64,000 bases of DNA from assembly GCF_902686445.1 (NCBI RefSeq), contig NC_062213.1, positions 58,754,491 to 58,818,490 of the forward strand, written 5' to 3'. Position numbers and translations under genes: made by a program. The notes beneath the pieces are model-generated. The model was given only the letters and a program-made list of their open reading frames with translations. It did no database searches and was not told where the DNA came from. How positions within the stretch are numbered: the stretch's first letter is position 1; each line of letters starts with the position of its first letter. Positions 1 through 12,500 of the stretch are shown one piece after another. This DNA is from Sciurus carolinensis. Lineage: Eukaryota; Chordata; Mammalia; Rodentia; Sciuridae.

Positions 1-214
1 GTGGTGACATCATGTTCATGGGTTAGCTATAATTATTTTTTCATGATGTAGTCACTACTTCCTGAGGAAAAACTCCTTTTACACAGGTTGTCTAAGGCAT
101 TAGAATTGGTAATGAAGATTTCAGCTTTTCAAATGAGATTTGCCAAAATCAGTTCAGGTCTTGTTCTTTTTATGCTCATCCCTAACTAAAGCAGCAACAA
201 TATAGTAATAATGC

Positions 215-400
215 TGCTTTACAGTTTCCAAACCATTTCCATAACATCTAGTTTAATCTCAACAACCTTAGGAGGTAGCTGTTATTTCCAACTTTTCAGA
301 GAAAAATTTAAGGCTAATGAATTTTTTTAAAGTGCATAGCAAGTAAGTGCCAGAACTGGAACTAGACTTTAGGTCTGTTTGATTTTTAAATGTGCTTTTT
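215..400 (-). repeat. MIR SINE remnant
   Basis: On the + strand it reads like the reverse of MIR: a lowest-order match to the conserved 'tcctcacaacaaccctatgaggtag' core followed by 'agtaagtgccagaactggaact'. Heavily diverged. Confidence 0.6.
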
Positions 401-410
401 CCACTCCTTC

Positions 411-2450
411 ACAGTTGCTTAAAGAGGAATGTAGAGCATAGCAGAGGTGTTACACTTTCTTGAACTGTGATGTAAAATGAACAGTGTTTGCTGTATGTTT
501 ACAACTAAAAGAAGTCACAAAAATAACTAGTTTTGGAAAATAAAGCCTGAGACAAAAACTAGAGAAACATTATTTGTCTGAAGAAGAGAAGACTGAAGAG
601 CAGTTTAATAATAAGTCTTTTTGGTCTATTAAAGAGTCTTAAGCAGGAAAGAGAGTGAGACCAGCTGTTCCTAATCTACACTGAGGCCAATCCTGGGGAG
701 GAAAAAAGGAAAGAAAAAAATGTTAAACTATAACAGAAAGGATAAGAGAATTTTTTTTATAAAGTATTGTTAAATATTAGGTCTGTTTAGAGACTGTTAA
801 GTCTCCTTTTCTGGCAGTCATTAAACATTTCTATCTTTACTAAATGTTCTAAAGTATGATTCCTGCAGATATGAGCATTTTGAAATGCTTGATTCCTATG
901 AAAGAACACTCGCTTTAATGGTTTTCTCACTAAATATTAATAAGGGACCTGAGGACCAGATATTTTCTCTGCCCATCCAATTCATCTGGATGTACTTACT
1001 CAAAAGCTATGGAGTGTGCACATTGATTATCTACCAAACTACTTATTGTATTGCATGTAACTTCATAAAACACTTACTGAGCAGCTACTATGAGCCCATC
1101 ATTATGGTAAATTCTAGAACTATAAGATTAATAAGGTATTCATCAGCCACAATCTGGAACTCTCACAATCTGGCTCTAGTAGGCAATCCAAAGGAAAGTG
1201 ATCTGATCCAACATTTAGACTGTGGGGAGATGTGGGATCAGACTTTTGGAATTACATTGGTGTCTAGTATGGTTAGAGCTTTCCAAGAGTAGTTTGACAA
1301 TAAGAGAGTCTTCCTTATCTTCCTGACTATAGAATTTGAAATCTGGGGAATATTCAGAGTTGTAGATACTTTTATAATAGAAGAGTTACTTGTGCCACAT
1401 TGCCACATCCTGAATTATAGAATTGTGCTTGAGGAAAACCGAGCTTAGTATGAAAGTTATTTTGTAGGTGGCAGGTGATTTGAGAATAAAGGCATTTTTT
1501 CTTAACTATGTTTAAGATAGGGAAAGAAAATGTATTCTCATGATAGAAATCACAGTACAGATAATTGAGAGCCCAAGTGAATCGCATAAGTAGTTTCTGC
1601 CAGAGTTAAAAATGGTAATGATCAATGGGAACTAGGGATACTTACAAAGAAGTTTTCATAAAGAATGTTGAAATAGAGTTGGAATGTGGAAGGGCATATA
1701 GTTCAGTACAGTGAAGGAAGGAAGATAAGTAGTTTAGGTATATGAGAAAAGGTGCAAAGGTACGACTGAAAGATGCTCTGGAATTAAAGGCTCCTTTGGG
1801 GAATGGTGGGTTATATGACTGCAAAGATTGAGACACTGGCGCTTCCTTAGATATGAGATCTCTGTACTTTACCCTGGGAGGAATAATGAGGTAACAAAGA
1901 GGTGATTTGGTAAGTATGGGCAGACAATTTTGTTAGTTTGGTTTAACTTATGAAGTGTTTAAAATAATGTTTTTTCTTCAGTTACTTAAATGATGTAAAT
2001 AAACTAGAGAAAATTTGTTAAATGCAGAAAAAAGTGAGAAAACTAATAATAACCTTACTGATTTGTGTGTGTTTGGAATTTGAAATTATTTTCTTATTGA
2101 AAGAGTTTTGAAATATTATTTATGCCTTTGAGAATATGCAGTGCTTTACACTTCGGTTGCTGCCTCAGTTGTCTATTTGCCTGCCTCCCTTTCTAGACTG
2201 CATCCAAGCACCTATGGTAACCAGGTTGTATCCATTCTTAACAGAGTCAGTGAATGATCTTAATCTCACAAGGACTAATTAATAGAAGAAAGGGAAGACC
2301 TGTGTCCATGAAAGATTTGTAACCACTTCAGTAAATACATAAATGAGCACTAATCAAAAAGAAGTAGGAGTTAGAGGTCTGCTGGCATGCAGCCTTGAGC
2401 TATATGGGCAATGTGCAAAAAAAACAGAATTTTGCTTTGAAATGGATTAG
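411..2450. other. Probable PEX2 intron; no gene or clear repeat
   Basis: AT-rich unique-looking sequence. A weak L2-like patch lies near 1045-1140 and another near 1660-1840. The 135-codon open frame at 885-1292 shows no recognisable domain. Confidence 0.5.
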
Positions 2451-2613
2451 TCTGGTAGTTCTCAACATTTGTTAAATTTGAGAATGTTAAATATGTAAAC
2501 TCTTGAGCCCCACTCCAGGTCTTAATTATCAGAGATTCTAGTAATGAGGCCCAGCAATCTAACAAGTTCTCTTGAGTAATTCGGACGAACTCTTAAGTTT
2601 GAAAACCACTAGA
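2451..2613 (+). mobile_element. MER5-type (hAT-Charlie) non-autonomous DNA transposon
   Basis: The ends are imperfect inverted copies of the hAT end 'agtggttctcaa' (left near 2455, right near 2600). The interior carries the 'gagccccactccag' and 'cagagattctagtaa' blocks typical of MER5A. Confidence 0.75.
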
Positions 2614-2939
2614 TGAGAGGGACAATGAGACTATAGAGTTGTGATGAAAATTGCAACATAGAAAATAGATTGCCCTGAGATTTATGTATCTTTACCATAG
2701 ATATGTGTATCTTTGTATCAAAGAAAACTTTTAGAATAAGATTATATTTTTACAAAGAAGACTGAATGCATTATAAATAGATAGGATCTACTTGTTCATT
2801 AGATCACTGCCTTCCTGATTTTAGCATTTAATTAGATCAAATAGATATTGGGCCTATCTACCAAAAGGACCCCAGATTTATAAAACTCTCCACCAATGTT
2901 TTCTTTCCTGTATTCACATAACTGCCTACTAAACTTTTC
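2614..2939. other. Gap with nothing recognised
   Basis: AT-rich sequence, probably intronic. No gene, repeat or site seen. Confidence 0.4.
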
Positions 2940-3745
2940 CATTTAGATGTCTCATCTAAGTCTCAGATCTCTAAAATTGCATGTATTATCTTTTCCTTCC
3001 TGTTTCAGAGAACTGGATCACCATCCATTCAGTTTTTCACATCAGTTATTTTTTACTTAATTCTCACCAAATAGCATCAATTCACTACCTAATAGCTTTC
3101 AAAAGTACCTTTTTCTTTTCATCACCATTGATACTTGTCTAATTTAGACCATATTAGTTTCTCACTAGATCATCTTAACAACCTCTTAACTAGTCACTAT
3201 GCCTCTAGTCCTTCTCACCACCTCTAATTCATTCTCAGGGTGGCTGGAACAAGCAGTCTGAAATGCAGATCTGATTAGTTACAACTATTCTGTGGCTCCC
3301 CATTACCTTCTTGATGACATGCCGCCTCTTCAGTGTGGCTTTTCACACCTTTAGGATATGTTTTCTGCTTTCTTCCAGCCTTATCTCTTGTCCTTGCGCC
3401 CTCATTCCCTTTGTCATTCCCTCTACTTAGCATAATATTTTTACTTTCTTTTGCCAGACTCTCACTACTGCTTAGATACTGCCCTCTAGGAAGCCTTCTC
3501 TGACCTTCTGATGTGTAGTTGTATGCTTAGTGCCCTGAAATTTCCCTTGCCTATCACTTACTACATCTTACTTTTTTTGCCTATTTGTTTTGTATAGCAG
3601 ACCCTTGCTTTCCTCCTGCCCTTTCCCCAATAGATTGTAGCTTCCTGAAGGGTTGAGACTGACTGATGTACTATTATATCATTAGCTCTAATACATTATT
3701 TAGCAAATAACAGATGTACCACAAATATGATAAAATAAATCATAA
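2940..3745 (+). mobile_element. L2 LINE 3' region
   Basis: The order of L2 landmarks is kept: 'acctcttaactagtc', 'tggctccccattacc', 'ttccagccttatctc', 'aggaagccttctctgacc', then 'agattgtagcttcctgaaggg' near the 3' end. Diverged and without usable coding frames. Confidence 0.7.
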
Positions 3746-3829
3746 GTGATGTTCTGGGTATGGCAATTTGAAATAGTTTCAAAGTTTAATGGATAAAATT
3801 TGTATTTTTGGCCCCAAACTTGCTACCTA

Positions 3830-4330
3830 TTCATTTATGCATTCATCTTGTATTTATAGAATGCATCTGCACTCCAGGAACTATGGGTGTTGCTATGATT
3901 CAGTTATGATAATATGCAAATAATCATTACATCAGTACTTATCCTCTAATGGAGGAGATAGACAATTAAACATTACTTTGTATACAGAGCATAGAGACTA
4001 AGAAAGAGGATGAATAGAATGCAATGGAAGGATCTAGAAGGGGCAGCTAACCCCAATTTGCAAAGTCAGGAAAAAGTGATGCTTGAGCCAGTACCTAAAA
4101 ACAGGATAAAAGTATGGGAATGTTATGTTGCATGCAAAGAGAAGAGACAGTAAATCCAACGGTGAACAAGAGAAGGTGGGACTAGGTGTCAGTGTTTTAA
4201 GAAGGAAAGCAAGCTTGATAGGCTTGAGGAGGTTTGTGTTAACATTGCAGTGTGGGAAATGCACTGAAAACAGCAGAAGGTAGATAGACTAATTAGATGT
4301 AATGGTCGGGGACATCCAGAATTTAAGATA
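3830..4330 (-). mobile_element. L2 LINE remnant, antisense
   Basis: Reads as the reverse of the L2 3' end: a 'cattcatcttgtatttatagaatgcatc' type start, an 'aatggaggagatagacaattaaac' block, and purine-rich 'gaacaagagaaggtgg' further on. Strongly diverged. Confidence 0.55.
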
Positions 4331-4920
4331 AAACTGTTGGGGACATAGGGCATTGAGTGAATTAGAAAAATACTTCGGCAAAAAGTCAACAGTCTTTGGC
4401 AACGTATTAGATTAGTAGAATGAGGAAAAGGAGCTCTCTTTTTAACCCCTTCTTTCTTTCTTATAGGTGCCATCAAGTATGAGGCAAGGATTTCACAGAG
4501 GAACTTGTGGCAAAAATCTCCACTGCCATAGCAGAGGGCTGTCAAGTCTTGAGGGAGCCTCAGGGAAGGGGAAAAGGTGAGATCTCCCCAGAAGGCTGTT
4601 GGCATTTATGGGTGAGAAGCATTCCTATCCTCTATCTGGCTTAATAGAAAACAGCACTATTATTCAGTGGTTATTTTTGTTTTCCTGTACTTCATCTTGT
4701 TGAGCAAAAAGTCTCCTACCACTAAGTCATCTAGGATCTGGTAATGTTAAGACAGACCTCTTGAAACATCTTCTATTGTCAAATATACTCCCTAGTCCAA
4801 AAAAGTACAACTTTATTTTAGGATATGCCTCTTAATTCTAACAAATAAAGTTTAACCTCTTTTTGGTTAAAATTATAATAGAATTTTAAAGGTGACTTTA
4901 AAGGTGATTTTTGTCTTCAT
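4331..4920. other. Gap with nothing recognised
   Basis: Probable intron sequence. The open frame on the - strand at 4189-4605 overlaps the L2 remnant and has no recognisable domain. Confidence 0.4.
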
Positions 4921-5050
4921 CCCTTTGTTTTATAAGTGAAAAGCACAAGGTAAGAGAGGACCAACTGAAATGATTTATTCAAGATTTCATGGCCAGCTAG
5001 TAGCATTGACTCTCTTAGGATTCATGCCTCCTCCTCCAGCTCTTGAATGC
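4921..5050 (-). repeat. MIR SINE remnant
   Basis: The + strand shows the reversed MIR order: 'tataagtgaaaagcacaaggtaagagagg' followed by 'tttcatggccagctagtagc'. Confidence 0.55.
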
Positions 5051-5109
5051 TATCTTTGTGTGGTGGACTTTTCAAAGGATTTGAAAACATGATTGAATTC
5101 ATTGTATGG

Positions 5110-5560
5110 AAAGCCCAATTTACATTTTTTCCAGGTTTATTGGTAATTGACAAATAAAAAGTGTAAATTCAAAGTAAACAAAATGAACATTTCATATATG
5201 TATACAATGTGAAATGACTACCACAGTCAAATTAATTAACACATTCATCACTCATCATTACGTAATATGTGTGCGCATGAGAGAGACAGACAGACAGAGA
5301 TGAGGACACTCAAGATCTACTCCCTTAGCAAATTTCAAGTAAACAGTGCAAAAGTAACTGAAGTTACCATGCTCCACATTAGTTCCCCAGAACTTGTTGG
5401 TCTTATAATTGAAATTTTGTACCCTTTGGCCACAATTACTCCATTTTTCCCCAGGGTTAGCCCTTAACAACCACCATTTTGCTCTTGACTTCTGTGAGTT
5501 CCACTTTTTTTAGATTCCACACATAATTATAAAATTACACAAGGGTCCCATTTTAGAAAC
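5110..5560 (-). mobile_element. Old L1 (L1M-type) 3' UTR, antisense
   Basis: Characteristic blocks are seen in order: 'gtgaaatgactaccacagtc', 'aattaattaacacattcatc', 'agatctactcccttagcaaa', 'catgctccacattag' and 'cccagaacttgttggtctta'. These belong to the 3' UTR of older mammalian L1 families. Confidence 0.75.
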
Positions 5561-6030
5561 TCTGATTTTTTTGGTCATGTTCTATATTTGCCAGTTCATC
5601 AGCAAAAATTTGAAATATCAAAACAGGTCTTCATACAAGTCCAGCAATGACTGGGTGTTTTAATTGTGTTGGATTGCACTTAATGTGTTTTAGTCAGTCA
5701 TGCCTAGCTAACCATTAATCAGCTTCTTATACCTTTTTTTTCCTTTCGCACCTATTTGTTTCCATCATATATTTTTGAAATTATCATAGCATGTCATTAT
5801 ATTACAGTTTATTTTCTTTTAGTACTTCATGATGTGTACACTTTTATTACTTTAACAATGACATTTCTGCATTCTTCTTGCTACATGGTAAGATTTAGTA
5901 GCATTTGTGTTTTTGACAATAGTGTGACAGAATAATAAATAACATTGTTCATTGATTTTTCTAACTTCCTTTAACCATAAATTGTATTCAAGAAAGATTA
6001 AGTGACTGTTGGAAAAAACAGACCTTTAAC
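5561..6030. other. Probable PEX2 intron; nothing recognised
   Basis: AT-rich, no gene or clear repeat. Confidence 0.4.
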
Positions 6031-6230
6031 TGTGTGAGGTGGCGCATGTTTGTAATCCTAGAGACTCTGGAGGCTGAGCTGGAGGATCTCAAGTTTGAGG
6101 CCATCCTTGACAATTTAGCAAGGTCCCCAGCATATTAGTGAGATCCTGTTTCAAAATAAAAAAAAGGACTGTTGATGTAACTTAGTGGTAAAGTGCCAGT
6201 GGATTCAATCACCAGTAACAGAAAAAAGAA
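6031..6230 (+). mobile_element. B1-dID dimeric SINE
   Basis: The left half is 7SL-derived, with 'ggcgcatgtttgtaatccta', 'ggaggctgagctggagga' and 'agtgagatcctgtttc'. The right half is ID-like, with 'tgatgtaacttagtggtaaa' and 'attcaatcaccagtaaca'. An A-rich tail follows. This dimer is typical of squirrels and related rodents (established). Confidence 0.85.
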
Positions 6231-6767
6231 AGTAAGAAAAGAATAAAAATTATATATACCTTTGGAGTCAAAAGAAATATTAGAAATTAAACTGAGATCT
6301 TGACTTACCATTCATTGCCATATTCTGTATAGTTCATTTTATTTATATATTCATAATATTTCTCCATTTAGTCATGTTATTGAACCTCATCTTAGTTCCA
6401 GGATTTTAATATTTCTCTTCCAGAATATCTGAAAAGGACTATTGCTTAGACGTATGCTTGTGGAAATGGGTGCAACAGCTTTTCTTTTCTCTTTTCTTTT
6501 TTTTTATAGCTGTCATTCCTTTGATGAGGAGGGCCAAGAAGAAAACAAAAAGTAGTAGAAAAGAAAAGGGAGAAAAAAAGAAAGGAAGGAAGAGGAGAGA
6601 GAAGAGAGAGAAAGAAGTTCCAAGTAAGAAGTGATTGCCTGCCATGAGGTTTTACACTACTGAAAGGCCTGTCTTCTGTGTGCCCTGTGTAATTTGTCAA
6701 TCCCAGTTTTAGTTTTCCAAGTATAAGTGGAGGAGGTAGTATAAGATTATAACAGTTGATGATGTTC
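6231..6767. other. PEX2 intron, last part before the coding exon
   Basis: Contains a pyrimidine run (6479-6507) and a long purine run (6536-6625) that can pair; otherwise nothing recognised. Confidence 0.5.
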
Positions 6768-7723
<956 letters not shown>

Positions 7724-8045
7724 AAAGTAAAATTGTTTCCTCTAAGAAAAATGTATTATGTATGAATCCTTAATGTTAGTCATCCTAAGTGTACTACTTA
7801 GATGACTTTTATAAGACTGGTACTTCCCAGTTACCGTCTTCTCTTCCTTTGGGAGACATGACTAAATTCTAATCACTGGAAACCACATGATTCTAAATAT
7901 ATTATATAAAATATTTTAAATCATTGCATTCAGTTCTTAATATCAGGAATAAAGGAGAGTTTTTGTCAGATGACTACTATGAATTCTTCATTTTGCTACT
8001 TCTAGGAAGTAGAACTCTTAAAAATAAAAGATTTTGGGTACTCTG
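7724..8045 (+). other. PEX2: Probable PEX2 3' UTR (proximal form)
   Basis: Non-coding sequence follows the TAG stop up to the likely cleavage region after the AATAAA at 8023-8028. No repeat is recognised in it. The exact end is inferred. Confidence 0.65.
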
Positions 8046-8058
8046 GGATGTGTATACA
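8023..8058 (+). terminator. PEX2: Likely PEX2 poly(A) signal with GT-rich downstream element
   Basis: AATAAA at 8023-8028 is followed within about 30 bases by a G/T-rich stretch (8030-8052), the usual arrangement of a mammalian cleavage/polyadenylation site. An earlier AATAAA at 7948-7953 has a weaker downstream context. Confidence 0.6.
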
Positions 8059-8583
8059 TTTATTTTGAGAGATGATATAATGTCATAATCTGACAATGAT
8101 AAGACCCTGTTGTTTAAACCTTAAGATCTGATACCTCAGTTGTAATTTTAAGCTTTTCTCTGAAGTCAGTTTTCAAGAGGTTCAGTTCATGGCTGTCAGA
8201 TCCCTTCACAGTTGACTTCTTATGTTTAGAAAGTAAAAATTGCTTAAGGCAGCTTAGAAGTGAGGCCTGGAAACTACAGGGGACAGCTGGCAAGAAGAAC
8301 ACTATTTCCTGGATCTCTTTCTCTAGTCTTTGATTTGGAGCTTATGTTCTCAGCAAGCATATTGGTGGTTTTATGAAAAACCAGAGGTCTTTAGCATAGT
8401 AATAATACAGGGGTACATATCAAGATGTACTTTTCTCTTTTTCTCTGCATTTTTCACTTAGAAGTTAAAAATGAATATTCTACTAAATAATAATCACAAG
8501 AAAATATTTGGACAGTTTTTAAGTTACTTTACCTTAATAATGGCACTTATTTTTAAACAAGGTCTCAATTTTTTTGCTTTGAC

Positions 8584-8622
8584 AATAAACCATAATATAT
8601 AATAAAATAAATTGTGTTTTGA
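8584..8622 (+). terminator. PEX2: Possible distal PEX2 poly(A) signals
   Basis: AATAAA occurs at 8584-8589, 8601-8606 and 8606-8611, and is followed by a GT-rich stretch. The cluster could end a longer 3' UTR of about 0.9 kb. AT-rich DNA produces such hexamers by chance, so this is tentative. Confidence 0.35.
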
Positions 8623-8639
8623 TTAAAATATATATGTAC

Positions 8640-9514
8640 ATGTATATGTAGACATATATAATAGAAATAATTCACATGTAGCTAAAGTTGGACATAGGAT
8701 AGTCAAGACTACTTTGAAATGATTATTACACAGGCAAAACCACACCACCATATTAATTTTTTTTTTAATTTTCAAATGGTATAGAATTAGCATGAGCAGT
8801 GATTTGTCTCAAGTCTTAACTAGAATGTTTGGAAAACCCAGTCATTATATAGTAAACACCTTCCTAGAATAAATATAGAACAGTGAAAATACAGGAAAAT
8901 TTGTTCATTTTTCTCTTCACCTTCCATTCAACAAACATGTGCCAGGAACCGAGGTAGCTACTATGGATACAATGGTGAGTACCTGGGGAAAATAGTTACC
9001 ATAATGTAGTTTACCTTGTGATTAAATGGATTCTGAGTTTAACTTAGGTTTAATTTAAAATAAGAGAGCCAACAAGTTTTGTACTTTGAATGTAAGAGTT
9101 TTTCACATATTTTAAATTTCACCTTTTTCTTCTCAAATTTTAAAACATTATTGTGAAAAACTTCAAAAGTTCAGGAAAAAATGAAGTTCTCATTTTTTTT
9201 TCACATATCATCACAGTATACTGGTTCATTTTATGGTATACACATTTCTTATTTACAGAATCGTTTAACCATCATTGGGCATTTAGATTCTACTTTCTCT
9301 TGTAAATAAATACAATGATGAATCTGGAGTATAGTCAGGCCTCTTAGTTCTCATGATATAAACCAGTCCATACTGAATTTGCAAAACGGAAAATAATTTA
9401 TTGATTTATCTCAGTGAAGAATCAACATGTACACTGCAGGTCCAGTCTGGTTATAGGTGCTCAAATAATCCTCTTCAAAACAGGGTCTCTTGGCCATCAT
9501 TTTATGATAAACAC
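8640..9514. other. Intergenic gap, weak L2-like end near 8925-8990
   Basis: AT-rich. Short resemblance to an antisense L2 3' end ('cattcaacaaacatgtgccaggaacc'). Nothing else recognised. Confidence 0.4.
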
Positions 9515-9650
9515 TATACATGGTGTGGGGGACACGAACTCAGGTTCAGATCTTACCTGTGCCAGTCAGTTATGTGTAACTTGAGCAATGCACTTAATCT
9601 CTACAGTGGTACTTTGTTAGGAATGTGTTTAGGATATAATAGTAGTTGCT
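9515..9650 (+). repeat. MIR SINE
   Basis: MIR order is kept: 'gaactcaggttcagatcttacc', 'tgtgccagtcagttatgtgtaacttgagcaa', 'cacttaatctctac', 'ataatagtag'. Confidence 0.7.
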
Positions 9651-9689
9651 TCCATTACTCTTAATATTCTGATTTGGCTTCATTCTCGG

Positions 9690-10020
9690 GCAAAATGATG
9701 GCTACTTTGATGGTCAAGGTTTATATTCTGCCAGCTTTCTGATCGCACTGAAATGACATCCTCTTCCTGATAGTCCCAACTAAAGTTCTATAGCTCACTC
9801 TTTTTGCTCTGTCTTGGATTACACACATTCCTAAACCAGTTACCACAGGAAAGGGGATGAAAAACACCACTCCCACTTATTCAAATGTGGGTGACACGCC
9901 TTCATGTATACCACATGAACCTAACAGTGCTGAGGGAAGGCTACTCATCATGGAAAACCAATCTGCTCTTGTAAGAAGGATGGACACTGGGCAGATAAAT
10001 ACAACAGATTTCTAATAAAG
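9690..10020. repeat. Ancient interspersed repeat, family not assigned
   Basis: Layout resembles a common old mammalian repeat: a 'cttggattacacacattcctaaaccagttacc' block, then 'ggacactgggcagataaatacaacagat' at the right end. I cannot name the family with confidence. Confidence 0.35.
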
Positions 10021-10267
10021 TTTACATTTGCCGTCATTATACCTAGTCCATTTGCAGTCTCATTTTATCAGTGATCCATTTTGATAATATTATTAATAAA
10101 TAACTTAGAATATAGATTTGAAGAATTAAATGAAGTCAAGATTTTGTTAAACCTACAATTTTATTATTTTGATAGCTGAGTAGACTCTAAAGTAGATTCC
10201 CCTGTTATAATTTTAACATGAGAATATTGTATGTTAAATGCTAACTAATAAAGTTATCAGTATTATG

Positions 10268-10380
10268 GAGTCTTTTTTTTTTTTCCCTTGAGACTGAGTT
10301 GCACTGTGTTGTCCTGACTGACCTGACCTAGACCAGCCCAAGTGATCCTCCCGCCTCAGCCTTCCCAGTAGCTGGGGTAC
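10268..10380 (-). mobile_element. B1-like SINE, antisense, partial
   Basis: A poly-T run is followed by the reversed 7SL/B1 signature: 'gatcctcccgcctcagcctt' then 'cccagtagctggggtac'. The 5' part is missing and there is no ID half. Confidence 0.75.
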
Positions 10381-10604
10381 TTTTTATTTTTTAAAAAGTT
10401 TTATTTAACATTTGCAACCCTGAGAAAATGATAACCCACATGAGTTCAGAAAGTGAATGACTGTTCTTCATTGGACAACCAGAACCTTTTAGTTCTAGCA
10501 TACTAGTATAGAAATTTTAGCCAAATAAATAAACTTAGTGTCCCAGATTGGGTTCTGTGGAAGCAGAGTTTGAAAGGGATTTGAAATGCAAGACATAGAG
10601 TCAT
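10381..10604. other. Short gap, nothing recognised
   Basis: AT-rich sequence with no gene or clear repeat. Confidence 0.4.
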
Positions 10605-10926
10605 TTTTCAGTATTGGTGGGAGGTAGGTTTCAGAATCCCTACAGGTTTACCAAAATTGCAGATGCTCAAGTTCCTCATAAAATAGCAGAGTATTTGAAT
10701 ATAACCATACACGTCCTCCCATACACTTTAAATCATCTATAGACTACCTATAATATTTAATGCACTATAAGTAGTTCTAATATATTGTTTAGGGAACAAT
10801 CTGAATAAAGGCCATACATGTTCAGTACAGATACAATGTTATTTTAATATTTTTCAATCTGTGATTGCTTGAATTTGTAGATGCAGAAGGAAGCCATGAA
10901 TTCAGACATCTATAAATCAAGGATCC
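10605..10926 (-). mobile_element. Tigger-type (MER2/MER8-like) DNA transposon remnant
   Basis: Distinctive blocks are visible: 'ttcagaatccctacaggttt', 'gcagatgctcaagttcctca', 'tttgaatataaccatacacg', 'cacttta aatcatctatag', 'tgttcagtacagata' and a closing 'tgaatttgtagatgcagaag'. Strand follows my recollection of the usual consensus direction and could be reversed. Confidence 0.65.
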
Positions 10927-11814
10927 ACTCCTGTGAAAGGAAAAGGCAGAAGAGTAGGAAAAGATGAGAAATGTAGATTGTAATGCAGGCCTGATAAAAC
11001 AACCAACCCAGAGTGGAGCTCTGGAACTGGTATTCTATCAGTCACTAGGTACGGGCTGCCCTGGGAAGCCTGTGACACCACAGACATTGCAGTTTCCTGC
11101 AGTAAAAACAAACCCTAAAGGAGCTAACAGCTTCAGGCAGTCTGCTGACCACACTCCACAGCTGGGCTGCAAGTGCATCCTTGAAGGAGGAACTAAGTGG
11201 CATATAATAGTGTGTCTTGGAATTGTCTTTCCATTTCTTTCATATATATTTTTTTTTTTTTTTAGGATTATAGGATGGTTGACACACCACACTCATAAAA
11301 GGTAATCAATGAATTTATGACTGACTTAAATACCCAAGCGTTTGCTCCAGGAGCTCTTCCTCACTGCAGATAGCCGGGCCTCTTGGGCACATTGCTATGA
11401 CAGTCCCAGAGACTCTGTTCAGTCCCTGCCTCCCTAGGCAATGCCAAAAAACTTTATTTCTAACACTGAGGCAACTGTTTCTACTGCCTAGTGACCTCAG
11501 GGCTCAATAGGCAGGAAAACTGGGTCATATTTAGCTACATGAATTTTCTCTTTAGCCACAAGAATCCAATCATCAGTTATGAGTTTTCCCTTTGGAAAAT
11601 AACTTTTACACTAACAGTTTTCTTTTTTCTCCCATGCAACTTGTTCTCAATTCAGGTTTTCTTATGTATTTAAACTATCCCAAGTGGTTTTGATGATCAT
11701 CTCTAAATTTCTAAGCTAGCAATAGGAGCTAACAAAGAATGTCCTGCTTTCCGGATCCCAACTTCCCTGCCTGCCTTTAAAGAGTGATGATGGGTTTTGA
11801 ACAAGATGATTTAA
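10927..11814. other. Intergenic gap, nothing recognised
   Basis: No gene. A T-run at 11246-11263 and overlapping short open frames have no recognisable domain. Confidence 0.4.
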
Positions 11815-11895
11815 CTTTAAGGTTCCATTTGTTCACCTATAAAATGAATATTCAGTAGTATCTATCTACCTCTTAGGTTAGCAATGGGAATTAAG
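11815..11895 (+). repeat. MIR SINE fragment
   Basis: 'ttcacctataaaatgaata', 'ctacctcttaggttagca' and 'ggaattaagt' follow the MIR 3' half. Confidence 0.55.
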
Positions 11896-11924
11896 TCATT
11901 TTCTTTATTAATTGAGCCCATACA

Positions 11925-12500
11925 GACATTCTGTACTGAAGGATGTATTCATAAATAAAACCCCTGCTCTCATGGAGTTGACATTCTTGCAGGAGAGACT
12001 GACAAACACATATATAATTGCTGATTTTAGAAATACTCTGAAGAAAACAACAGGCTGAGGAAAGTGACAAGGGATGCTGTATTAAATTGCATGTATGAAA
12101 GGCCTCACTGAGGAGGTGACATTTGAAAAAAAAAAAAAAAAGGAAATGGGGAGAGAGCCAAGGAAGAGAGTATTAGGATGAAGAAATGACAGGTGCCCAG
12201 CCTCAGATGAGAGTCTATTACATGCTTAAGAAATGGAAAGAAATCAACATAAGTAAAAGGACAGGTGATGTGAGAGGTCCAGGGACTGGTCATGGAAGGC
12301 CATGCAGACCATGAGGAAAGGAGAACTGAATTTATTTCCAAGTATGAAGTAGTACAAAGATTATAAGCAAAGAGGTGATAAAATTTACATTTTCCAGGAT
12401 CTCTGAGTAATTTGTGGGGAGATATAAAAAAAAGAAAACCAGATCAAAGGTTACAAAAAAGAGTAGCCAATATGAGCCATGATTGTCATTTCTATTAGGT
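11925..12500 (-). mobile_element. L2 LINE remnant, antisense
   Basis: The reversed L2 order is seen: 'ctgctctcatggagttgaca', 'ggcctcactgaggaggtgac' interrupted by an A16 run at about 12126, 'tggtcatggaaggccatgc' and 'agaggtgataaaatttaca'. Confidence 0.65.

Noticed and set aside
885..1292. 135-codon open frame in the upstream region
   Set aside because: No recognisable domain or coding-like composition; lies in probable intron with no promoter or splice context seen.
4189..4605. 138-codon open frame on the - strand
   Set aside because: Overlaps a decayed antisense L2 and has a low-complexity Ser/Leu-rich product; a chance frame.
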